A stretch of DNA of 12,397 nucleotides from CALGLS01 sp047626155 (GTDB lineage Bacteria > Bacteroidota > Bacteroidia > Chitinophagales > Saprospiraceae): assembly GCA_047626155.1 (NCBI GenBank), contig JBLHRR010000161.1, positions 1 to 12,397 of the forward strand. Direction: 5' to 3'. The translations under genes were made by a program, and so were the position numbers. A model generated the notes under the pieces. It worked only from the letters and a program-made list of their open reading frames with translations, was not told where the DNA came from and did no database searches. Below are positions 1-6,108 of this stretch, piece after piece (position 1 is the stretch's first letter; every line of letters starts with the position of its first letter).

Positions 1-48
1 AAATTAGAAACCGACGCAATCCCGCCTTTTTCATACCGCTATTCTCCG

Positions 49-56
49 TATCTTTG
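49..56 (+). promoter_or_regulatory. Bacteroidota -7 promoter box upstream of the subtilase gene
   Basis: TATCTTTG matches the Bacteroidota -7 consensus TAnnTTTG exactly. A T-rich stretch about 20 bases upstream (around 27-31) could stand in for the -33 TTTG element, but it is not a clean match. Transcription from here would give a leader of about 115 bases before the ATG at 178, containing the small ORF and the heptamer repeat. Confidence 0.5.
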
Positions 57-67
57 AATTATTATTT

Positions 68-124
68 ATGACTGTTCCGTTCGTTAATTTTCAACCTCTT
101 TTACCACAAAAGTGGGAAATTTAA
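68..124 (+). other. possible 18-codon upstream ORF in the subtilase leader
   Basis: An ATG lies 12 bases after the promoter box. It opens an 18-codon frame (MTVPFVNFQPLLPQKWEI) whose TAA at 122-124 falls in the first heptamer repeat. It has no recognisable domain, no run of one amino acid that would suggest attenuation, and no ribosome binding site. It could be a leader peptide or chance. Confidence 0.12.
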
Positions 125-171
125 CAGTTAACAGTTAACAGCTAACAGCTAACAGTTTTTTTTAAAAAAAA
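121..171 (+). repeat. five tandem heptamers followed by T8A8
   Basis: Three exact copies of TTAACAG (121-127, 128-134, 135-141) are followed by two copies of CTAACAG (142-148, 149-155). Then come eight T (156-163) and eight A (164-171), a self-complementary A-tract. The array ends 7 bases before the subtilase ATG, in the region where a ribosome would bind. Copy-number change would alter leader length in 7-base steps without touching the coding frame. Confidence 0.85.
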
Positions 172-177
172 GTACAC

Positions 178-1968
178 ATGACTTTCAAAACTTACTTCCT
201 TTTCTTATCCGCTATCTGCTTCTCCCTTTATGCTCAAGCACAAGCTACAGAGCAATGGTCATCCAAAGTAGACCCCAGCCTTTTGGTAGAAGTCGAAGAA
301 GGAAATACCGTCGATTTTTTAATTGTACTTAAAGAACAGCGATCACTAAACTCATCGCCAACTAAGAAAACGAAAGAAGAAAAAGGACGCTATGTTTTTG
401 AGCAATTGCAAAAAGTAGCAAAAGAAAGCCAACAATCCTTACGCTCTTTTCTGGAAAGCAAAAACATAACATACCAATCTTTCTTCATCATCAATTCCAT
501 TTATACAAAAGGAAAATTGACTTTAATAAAAGAACTCGCCTCCCGAAATGATGTAGCCCAAATCCAAAATAATCCAGAGATAAAAATGGAAGAACCCGAA
601 CTCGTTTTAACGGATGTGACCAACGGAGCAAGCCAAAGAACAGACGCAGAATGGGGACTGAAAATGATTGGCGCCGATAAAGTTTGGGATATGGGAATCC
701 GAGGAGAAGGAGTCGTTGTGGCCGGTCAGGATACCGGTTATGAATGGGAGCACATTACTTTAAAAGAAAAATACAGAGGCTGGGACGGAACGGATGCCGA
801 CCACAATTACAACTGGCACGATGCCATCCACGTCATTAGTTTATTGCATGGTGATACTATTGTTATGGAATCCTTGAATAGCTGCGGATTGAATTCTCTC
901 GTTCCTTGTGATGACCACAACCACGGGACGCATACCATGGGAACGATGCTCGGTAGCGACGCAGATCATTCCATCGGAGTAGCGCCCAATGCAAAATGGA
1001 TAGCTTGCCGAAATATGGAAAGAGGTTATGGAAGTCCTGTCTCTTACATCGAATGTTATGAATGGATGCTTGCGCCAACAGATCTTAACAATGCAAACCC
1101 GGATCCGTATAAATCTCCTCATGTAATCAATAACTCCTGGTCGTGCCCGGAAATGGAAGGCTGCAATGAAGGCAACTGGGCAACAATGAACACGGTGGTG
1201 GACAACTTGAAAGCGGCCGGAATAGTAGTGGTGGTCTCTGCGGGTAATAGTGGCTCTCAAGGTTGCGAAAGTATCAATGCCCCTTCCGCAATGTTCGACA
1301 ATAGTTTTACAATTGGTGCTTCTATGGAGGCAGATACCATTGCACATTTCAGTAGCCGTGGCCCTGTAACTGTAGATGGCAGTGGACGGATGAAGCCAAA
1401 TGTAATCGCTCCCGGTTTCCAAGTACTTTCGTCTATTCGTAATAATGGTTTTGCAAGGTTTAATGGTACCAGTATGTCGGGCCCTCATGTGGCTGGCGCA
1501 GTAGCTTTAATCATTTCTGCTAACAAAGATCTTGCAGGGCAGGTAGAAGCTATTGAAAACATTTTAGAAAGTACCGCTGTCGCTAAAACGAATGGTGAAA
1601 CCTGTGGTGGCTTATCAGCTGATGCGGTGCCAAATCATATCGCGGGCTATGGCCGTATTGATGTACTGGCTGCTGTTGAGAAAGCACTAGCAATGAAAGC
1701 TGCCGTTCAGGATAATGAAGATGGGGTAGCGGTGCTTGTTCGTCCGAATCCAGCTCGGGATCTTATTCAATTTGAATTGCAAAATTTCAAGGGAGCGACT
1801 ACTATTGATATTTTTGATGCTGCTGGTCGTTTGTTAATAACAGAAGAATTACAGGCGGATGTTTTTGAGGTTCACTCGATGTCGCTCGCTCGTTTGATGG
1901 CTGGTGTTTATTTTTATCAGGTGCGGAATGAGGAGCGTTTTGTGGAGGGTAAGATTGTGAGGTTTTGA
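178..1968 (+). CDS. secreted subtilisin-family (S8) serine protease, bacillopeptidase F-like, with T9SS sorting domain
   Basis: A predicted extracellular endopeptidase of 596 residues. Residues 1-23 form a signal peptide (hydrophobic core, AQA-type cleavage region). Residues about 40-140 resemble an I9-type propeptide/inhibitor. The S8 catalytic domain spans about 155-505, with Asp185 in GQDTG, His249 in HNHGTH, oxyanion Asn357 in SAGNSG and Ser432 in GTSMSGPHVAG. The segment between Asp and His (KEKYRGWDGTDADHNYNW) and the IGVAPNAKWIACRNM stretch are typical of bacillopeptidase F-like subtilases. Residues about 520-596 are a type A T9SS sorting domain: VRPNPARD, IDIFDAAGRLL, then a final strand ending GKIVRF. 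Export by Sec and then T9SS, with cleavage of both ends, is expected from the family. Several cysteines (236, 244, 277, 293, 323, 329, 363, 476) could form disulfides. Its natural substrate cannot be read from sequence. The gene stands alone, with its own promoter and a likely terminator. Confidence 0.93.
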   Translation: MTFKTYFLFLSAICFSLYAQAQATEQWSSKVDPSLLVEVEEGNTVDFLIVLKEQRSLNSSPTKKTKEEKGRYVFEQLQKVAKESQQSLRSFLESKNITYQSFFIINSIYTKGKLTLIKELASRNDVAQIQNNPEIKMEEPELVLTDVTNGASQRTDAEWGLKMIGADKVWDMGIRGEGVVVAGQDTGYEWEHITLKEKYRGWDGTDADHNYNWHDAIHVISLLHGDTIVMESLNSCGLNSLVPCDDHNHGTHTMGTMLGSDADHSIGVAPNAKWIACRNMERGYGSPVSYIECYEWMLAPTDLNNANPDPYKSPHVINNSWSCPEMEGCNEGNWATMNTVVDNLKAAGIVVVVSAGNSGSQGCESINAPSAMFDNSFTIGASMEADTIAHFSSRGPVTVDGSGRMKPNVIAPGFQVLSSIRNNGFARFNGTSMSGPHVAGAVALIISANKDLAGQVEAIENILESTAVAKTNGETCGGLSADAVPNHIAGYGRIDVLAAVEKALAMKAAVQDNEDGVAVLVRPNPARDLIQFELQNFKGATTIDIFDAAGRLLITEELQADVFEVHSMSLARLMAGVYFYQVRNEERFVEGKIVRF

Positions 1969-2007
1969 TGGGGCTTGATCTAGTTTTAGTACGCTGATAA
2001 AAGACCT

Positions 2008-2037
2008 AAAGGCAAGTTTGGAAACAGGCTTGCCTTT
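2008..2037 (+). terminator. stem-loop after the subtilase gene
   Basis: A perfect 9-bp stem (AAAGGCAAG at 2008-2016, CTTGCCTTT at 2029-2037) encloses a 12-base loop, 40 bases after the stop codon. The T-run comes only about 15 bases later (2054-2059), so it is not a textbook intrinsic terminator. It may be a processing or 3'-end stabilising hairpin. Confidence 0.4.
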
Positions 2038-2111
2038 GGTGCGTCGTCTCAGATTTTTTAAATTTTTAATGGTTCATATCTCGCTGTCTTACAATTCTAC
2101 TCCTGAATCCT

Positions 2112-2119
2112 TATCTTTG
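2112..2119 (+). promoter_or_regulatory. Bacteroidota -7 promoter box for trhO
   Basis: TATCTTTG is an exact match to TAnnTTTG. It ends 22 bases before the trhO ATG, implying a leader of only about 15 bases. No good TTTG is seen at -33. Confidence 0.55.
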
Positions 2120-2141
2120 CCCCCTCGAAAAGACATTTACC

Positions 2142-3191
2142 ATGAAGAAGAAAAGGTTATACAACAAGGTCAATAAGGAAGAGCTAAAACAGCGGTCGTT
2201 AGAAAGCAACGAAGTGCGGACCACTTTGTCCTTCTATCGCTATGCTAAAATCACGGATGTACAAGCCTTTCGCGATCAGCTTTTTGCAGAGTGGTCGGAG
2301 CTTGGTGTTTTTGGTCGCACCTACGTGGCGGCTGAGGGAATTAATGCGCAGCTCTCTTTGCCGACTCCCAACCTGGACGCTTTTCGCGAGCAGCTATATG
2401 CTTTTCCATTTTTGGATAATACCCGCCTCAACATTGCAGTGGACGACGATGGAAAGTCCTTTTATGTTTTGAAAATAAAAATTAGAAACAAGATACTCGC
2501 AGATGGATTGAGCGACGATACCTTTGATGTAACTAATAAGGGCGTGCATTTGAATGCAGAAAAATTCAATGAAATAACCGCTGATCCGAATACGGTACTC
2601 GTGGATATGCGCAACCATTACGAAAGTGAAGTCGGGCATTTTGACACGGCGATCACCCCGGATGTAGAAACCTTCCGCGACTCGTTGCCCATCATCGAAG
2701 AAATGTTGGAAGAGGATAAGGATAAGAATATTGTGATGTACTGTACCGGAGGCATTCGTTGCGAAAAAGCATCGGCTTATTATAAGCACAAAGGATTCAA
2801 AAATGTTTTTCAACTGGAAGGCGGTATCATTGAATACGCTCGACAGGTAGAGGAGCAAGGGTTGGAAAATAAATTCAAAGGCAAAAATTTTGTCTTCGAT
2901 GAGCGGATGGGCGAACGGATTTCAGAGGAAGTTATTTCCAAATGTCATCAATGCGGAGTAGCCTCTGATAATCACGTGAACTGTGCCAATGATGGTTGTC
3001 ATATTTTGTTTTTGCAATGTGAGAATTGTGTGGCGACTTATGAAAATTGTTGTTCTGAGAAGTGTAAGGGTTTTATACAACTGCCAGAAGAGGAACGAAT
3101 TGAATTGCGCAAGACAATGATTTTTAATGGGACGAAGTTTGGGAAAGGACGGTATAAAGCGGCGCGTGGTGGTGGGTTGGAAATGGAGTGA
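2142..3191 (+). CDS. trhO: tRNA uridine(34) hydroxylase TrhO (YceA/UPF0176 family, rhodanese fold)
   Basis: TrhO hydroxylates U34 of certain tRNAs to 5-hydroxyuridine using molecular oxygen, in the cytoplasm (known for E. coli YceA). At 349 residues this matches the E. coli protein in length and almost block for block: the N-terminal acylphosphatase-like domain (about 25-115, with RTTLSFYRY, VAAEGINAQ and DDDGKSFYVLK), the rhodanese domain (about 135-235), and the C-terminal Rhodanese_C region. The active loop is CTGGIRC, giving Cys201 as the essential cysteine, and FVFDERMGERIS is also conserved. The C-terminal region holds a cysteine cluster (C268, C271, C281, C286, C293, C296, C303, C304, C308) consistent with metal binding, as in the family. 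The ATG at 2142 gives the family N-terminus. The gene appears monocistronic. The stop is followed by a degenerate intergenic stretch with no obvious terminator hairpin. Confidence 0.96.
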   Translation: MKKKRLYNKVNKEELKQRSLESNEVRTTLSFYRYAKITDVQAFRDQLFAEWSELGVFGRTYVAAEGINAQLSLPTPNLDAFREQLYAFPFLDNTRLNIAVDDDGKSFYVLKIKIRNKILADGLSDDTFDVTNKGVHLNAEKFNEITADPNTVLVDMRNHYESEVGHFDTAITPDVETFRDSLPIIEEMLEEDKDKNIVMYCTGGIRCEKASAYYKHKGFKNVFQLEGGIIEYARQVEEQGLENKFKGKNFVFDERMGERISEEVISKCHQCGVASDNHVNCANDGCHILFLQCENCVATYENCCSEKCKGFIQLPEEERIELRKTMIFNGTKFGKGRYKAARGGGLEME

Positions 3192-3253
3192 TGTGAAAGG
3201 TGGATTGGTTGATATGTGGTAGATGAGGTATATTTTCGCTATATTTATATTGA

Positions 3254-3319
3254 ATGGATAAATTAGGCAACATAGAAATAAGAGTAGTCGGAAAGTCAGA
3301 GAAGAGGATGTTCATTTAA
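3254..3319 (+). pseudogene. 21-codon gene fragment, possible N-terminal remnant of the PIN gene's partner
   Basis: The ATG at 3254 opens a frame reading MDKLGNIEIRVVGKSEKRMF and one further residue before TAA at 3317-3319. The NIEIRVVGK stretch looks like the start of a real beta-strand-rich protein. From memory it resembles the N-terminus of an uncharacterised protein encoded before PIN-domain genes in some Bacteroidota. I cannot confirm that here. No continuation is readable in the next 150 bases in any frame, so if it is a gene remnant the rest is deleted. It could also be a chance ORF. Confidence 0.3.
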
Positions 3320-3335
3320 GTGTGTCTGCCAATTT

Positions 3336-3458
3336 TTCAATCAAAATCAAAAACACTATACCGCGAGCCCAATAAGAAATTGATCTTCACTTGATTAAAC
3401 ACATTTTGGTACGTTATAGGGCAATTTTTGATTTTGATTGAATTTTTGATTTTGATTT
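3336..3458 (+). repeat. AT-rich 18-bp inverted repeat with an 18-bp tandem duplication
   Basis: Positions 3336-3353 (TTCAATCAAAATCAAAAA) are the exact reverse complement of 3425-3442. The right copy is also duplicated in tandem with an 18-base period: 3423-3439 and 3441-3457 are identical over 17 bases. The arms are separated by 71 bases that carry no ORF. The structure sits between the gene fragment and the broken PIN gene. It could be a replication-slippage product or the scar of a lost element. Confidence 0.7.
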
Positions 3459-3467
3459 AAAACACCC

Positions 3468-3938
3468 ATAATTGAAGATTCCCAGTTTTTTTATTAGACT
3501 TCTAAATGATGAAGATCCACTTCATTCAAATGCTCTTGGATACTATAAATATTATCTCGAAAACGAAATAATTCTCAAAATTTCTACTATCTCTATTGCG
3601 GAATATTGTGTCCTTGGAAATCTCGAAGATTTACCTCTAAAGAATCTGCAAATAATACCCTTTAACCTCGATCATGCAGTTCGCACCGGTGAATTTGCTA
3701 AGGTAATATTTACAGCAAATTAAGTAGCTACAGAGAAGTTAACACCTAGGGCAATCATACCAAACGATTCAAAATTATTTGCTCAAGCGGACTTAGATAA
3801 AAGTACTTCTCACTTTGTAACTTCAGATATTAGGTCGAAAAAACACTAAATGCCTTGAAAACGGAGCTAACGGCTAAATTCGAAATAATTAATATTCAAA
3901 CGCCTTATAATCTCGCCTTTGGAATTTTAGATTTATAA
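3468..3938 (+). pseudogene. broken PIN-domain (VapC-like) gene
   Basis: Joining the frames recovers a protein of about 155 residues typical of PIN-domain ribonuclease toxins. The main block is open from 3472 (a TTG; no in-frame ATG exists) to TAA at 3721-3723, 83 codons including FFIRLLNDEDPLHSNALGYY, ISTISIAEYCVLGN, and LQIIPFNLDHAVRTGEFAKV. Directly after this TAA the same frame continues with RAIIPNDSKLFAQADLDKS and HFVTSDIRSK, so the TAA is a nonsense mutation. The frame then slips in a run of six A at 3838-3843, where seven would keep it open. The next frame gives LNALKTELTAKFEIINI and AFGILDL, ending at TAA 3936-3938. At the 5' end, IIEDS at 3468-3482 in another frame may be the remnant of the IxLDTN motif, implying an extra base in CCC at 3481-3483. 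VapC toxins cleave RNA and need a paired antitoxin; no intact antitoxin is present here. Confidence 0.72.
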
Positions 3939-5276
3939 AGGTTTAACCAACTCCGCCTCTATCTCCTCCAAACTCTTCCCTTTCGTTTCAGGCATCATAA
4001 ACAGAGTAAACAACAACTGCAAAACCATAAAGCCTGCGAAAAAAGCAAATATGGGCCAAGGATTATCTCCGAATATCCCTTCCTTCTCATCCAAAAATAT
4101 TGGCGTTAATAGCGTAATCAGCGCCGCGAAAACCCAGTGCGTCCCAGAGCCCCAGGATTGTCCAAGTGCCCTTACCTGTGTTGGGAATATTTCTGAAATG
4201 AAAACCCAAATGACTGCTCCTTGCCCAATGGCATGAGAAGCCACAAACATCAAAATAAAAAACAATAAAAAAGCAGAACTGGCAGGAGCGAAAAAAGCAT
4301 AAGCAACCATGCTCAGACTTATAATGTAACCCAAGGAACCATAAATCATCAATTGCCTTCTACCAGCTTTGTCAATTAAATACATTCCTAACAATGTAAA
4401 TACAAGGTTGACTGCTCCGATGGAAATCGAACTCATGAGCGAGTCTTTACCAGCCAAACCGGCTCGTTCCAAAATTTCGGGCGCATAGTATAGGACGAAA
4501 TTAATTCCAGATAATTGATTGAAGAATGCCAGTAAAAAAGCTAAGGTAATCGGCTTGGAATAACGGCCACTCCAAAAACCAACGGGAACATTTTCCTTGA
4601 CCGTGTTTTTAATGTCCTCAATGGCAGCCGATACATCCGCAATGCCCAGTGAGGATAAAACGGAACGGGCACCAGCCTCATCTCCTTTTTGCAAAATCAA
4701 CCATCTAGGACTATTAGGAACACCCAAAACCATGATGGAATAAATAATGGCAGGGATGGCTTCTATACCCAACATGAGTCGCCAATCGATATCTCCACCA
4801 ACTCCTTTTAGCAAATAATTACTGAAGAAAGCAACAAAGATTCCGAAGACAATCATGAACTGATAACGGGCCACTAAGCTACCACGACGATCGGCAGGTG
4901 CTATTTCCGAGAGGTAAGTCGGAGCAGCTACGGATGAAGCACCGACACCGAGTCCGCCAATAAATCTAAAGAAGGAAAACACATAAGGGTCGGTTGCAAA
5001 GGCAGAACCCAGGGCTGAAATAGTATAGAGTACGCCAATCCAAAAGAGGGTCTTCTTTCGGCCCAGTTTGTCGCAAGGCGGGCCGCTAAACAAGGCGCCG
5101 ATCACGGTTCCCCACAAGGCCATAGACATAATGAAGGTGCCATGAAATAGAGGAGAGGTTTGCCAGAGTTCTTTGATGGGCAAGTTGGCTCCCGAAATCA
5201 CAACCGTATCAAAACCGAAAAGGAAGCCGGCTAGTGCTACGGTGGCAGACCAATAGGAAAGTTTGTTCTCTGACAT
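3933..5276 (-). CDS. MFS sugar porter (sugar:H+ symporter family)
   Basis: An inner-membrane transporter of the sugar porter family (XylE/GalP/GLUT type) with 12 predicted membrane helices, likely importing a monosaccharide by proton symport. Numbered from the chosen start at 5276 (447 residues), diagnostic motifs appear in order: GFLFGFDTVVISGA (helix 1), GPPCDKLGRKK (MFS motif A), RFIGGLGVGASS, PTYLSEIAPADRRGSL, PNSPRWL, QLSGINFVLYYAP (helix 7, sugar-contact region), DKAGRRQL, FISEIFPTQVRALG, and PETKGKSLEEIE near the C-terminus. An in-frame ATG at 5327 would add 17 residues (MKRRFYIRFSQSKTTNH). I prefer 5276 because MSENKLSYW leads straight into helix 1 and a promoter-like box lies between the two ATGs. 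Xylose, galactose and glucose cannot be told apart by eye. No sugar-catabolic gene adjoins. Its last codon and stop share hexamer 3933-3938 with the broken PIN gene. Confidence 0.93.
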   Translation of the reverse strand: MSENKLSYWSATVALAGFLFGFDTVVISGANLPIKELWQTSPLFHGTFIMSMALWGTVIGALFSGPPCDKLGRKKTLFWIGVLYTISALGSAFATDPYVFSFFRFIGGLGVGASSVAAPTYLSEIAPADRRGSLVARYQFMIVFGIFVAFFSNYLLKGVGGDIDWRLMLGIEAIPAIIYSIMVLGVPNSPRWLILQKGDEAGARSVLSSLGIADVSAAIEDIKNTVKENVPVGFWSGRYSKPITLAFLLAFFNQLSGINFVLYYAPEILERAGLAGKDSLMSSISIGAVNLVFTLLGMYLIDKAGRRQLMIYGSLGYIISLSMVAYAFFAPASSAFLLFFILMFVASHAIGQGAVIWVFISEIFPTQVRALGQSWGSGTHWVFAALITLLTPIFLDEKEGIFGDNPWPIFAFFAGFMVLQLLFTLFMMPETKGKSLEEIEAELVKPL

Positions 5277-5299
5277 GTGGTTGGTTGTTTTACTTTGCG

Positions 5300-5307
5300 A
5301 AAATCTA
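5300..5307 (-). promoter_or_regulatory. possible -7 box for the sugar porter
   Basis: On the minus strand the sequence is TAGATTTT, one base off TAnnTTTG. It lies 23 bases upstream of the ATG at 5276 and downstream of the alternative ATG at 5327, which supports the shorter protein. A single half-consensus box is weak evidence. Confidence 0.3.
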
Positions 5308-5490
5308 ATATAAAATCTTCTTTTCATATCCTTATATTTTAAGCAGTATAATCAGATTATCCCCTTCAGAATTAACAAAACCTACCTATTTTTTCTATCT
5401 TTCCGACTTGTCAATTTTGACCATGTTATTCGTTATCGATCTGTTTTTGTACGATGACGGCTGACCGTAAACCTTTTAAAACTAAAAATT

Positions 5491-5952
5491 ATGGGATTAT
5501 TTTCATTTTTCAAAAATGCAGGTGCAAAACTTTTTAATAAAAAAGAAGCGAAAGTTGAAGCTACTGCAGCGGCACCTGAAATGACTAGAGAGCAGGCACT
5601 AGCTGCTGAGGTAGCTCGTCTGGGAATTGCTATAGATGGATTAGATGTTGACCTTTGCGAGCAAGTTATCGTAAAAGGAAGAACGGCTACTAATGCGGAT
5701 AGAGAGAAAATTATTTTGGCTTTAGGAAACGTAGAAGGGGTTGGTTGCGTAGAAGACCATATTGAAGTAGAGAATCCAGAACCAGAAGCAAAATTTTATA
5801 CGGTACAGAAAGGAGACTCTTTGTCTTTAATTGCAAAAGCGCAATACGGAGATCCTATGAAGTATACTCAAATTTTTGAAGCGAATAAGCCAATGTTGTC
5901 TCATCCTGATAAAATTTATCCAGGACAGACTTTGCGTATTCCGCAGGCATAA
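5491..5952 (+). CDS. kbp: BON-LysM protein, Kbp/YgaU family
   Basis: A small two-domain protein of 153 residues (E. coli Kbp/YgaU has 149). After the family N-terminus MGLFSFFKNAGAKLF and a short Lys/Ala-rich linker comes a BON domain (about 33-93, ending in GNVEGVGCVEDHIEVE). A LysM domain follows (about 102-151: FYTVQKGDSLSLIAKAQYGD, IFEANKPMLSHPDKIYPGQT, LRIP). The E. coli protein binds potassium and is a cytoplasmic K+ sensor. LysM domains generally bind peptidoglycan, and these homologues are often named LysM peptidoglycan-binding protein. No signal peptide is present, which agrees with a cytoplasmic location. It lies divergent from the sugar porter with about 214 bases between the starts. 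No clear promoter box or ribosome binding site is seen (TATCTTTC at 5396-5403 is one base off). Family assignment is strong; potassium binding here is by homology only. Confidence 0.92.
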   Translation: MGLFSFFKNAGAKLFNKKEAKVEATAAAPEMTREQALAAEVARLGIAIDGLDVDLCEQVIVKGRTATNADREKIILALGNVEGVGCVEDHIEVENPEPEAKFYTVQKGDSLSLIAKAQYGDPMKYTQIFEANKPMLSHPDKIYPGQTLRIPQA

Positions 5953-5981
5953 GCTCAGAGCTTGCTAGGCAAAGAGCGTAG

Positions 5982-6060
5982 AGCGAAACGCGTATTTCAC
6001 GTTTTGCCCTGCGCCCTCTGCGTGATCAATTGCGCTAGGGGACGCATTACTTCCTAGCGT
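5982..6060 (+). repeat. hairpins and a diverged copy of the CTCTGYG repeat between kbp and the glycosyltransferase gene
   Basis: Positions 6009-6026 match 10344-10361 in 17 of 18 bases and are followed by a similar CGCTAGG/CGTTAGG end, so this is a relative of the repeats near 10 kb. Two stems are visible. One is imperfect (CGAAACGCG with CACGTTTTG, about 5983-6006). The other is perfect over 7 bp (CGCTAGG at 6033-6039, CCTAGCG at 6053-6059) with a 13-base loop. No T-run follows directly, so an intrinsic terminator for kbp is not clearly shown. The stretch is visibly more GC-rich than the flanking genes. Confidence 0.55.
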
Positions 6061-6108
6061 GCGTAGGCCCAAGTAGAAAAAAATCATACCGCCCAATCTA
6101 AAAGAAGC

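Noticed and set aside
121..155. Heptamer array as a CRISPR or iteron origin
   Set aside because: The units are contiguous 7-mers without spacers, only five copies, and no replication gene is nearby.
841..1488. 215-codon open frame on the minus strand inside the subtilase gene
   Set aside because: It has no domain-like sequence, is rich in Arg, His and Ile in a shadow pattern, and lies wholly within a gene with a complete catalytic triad.
2394..2858. 154-codon minus-strand open frame inside trhO
   Set aside because: It is antisense to a very well conserved protein and has no recognisable features.
3721..3723. Stop-codon readthrough or programmed frameshift in the PIN gene
   Set aside because: There is a second lesion, no good start codon and no intact antitoxin, so decay or sequence error is simpler.
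3472..3723. An intact 83-residue protein starting at TTG
   Set aside because: It is only the N-terminal half of a PIN fold. The matching C-terminal half is visible downstream in broken frames.
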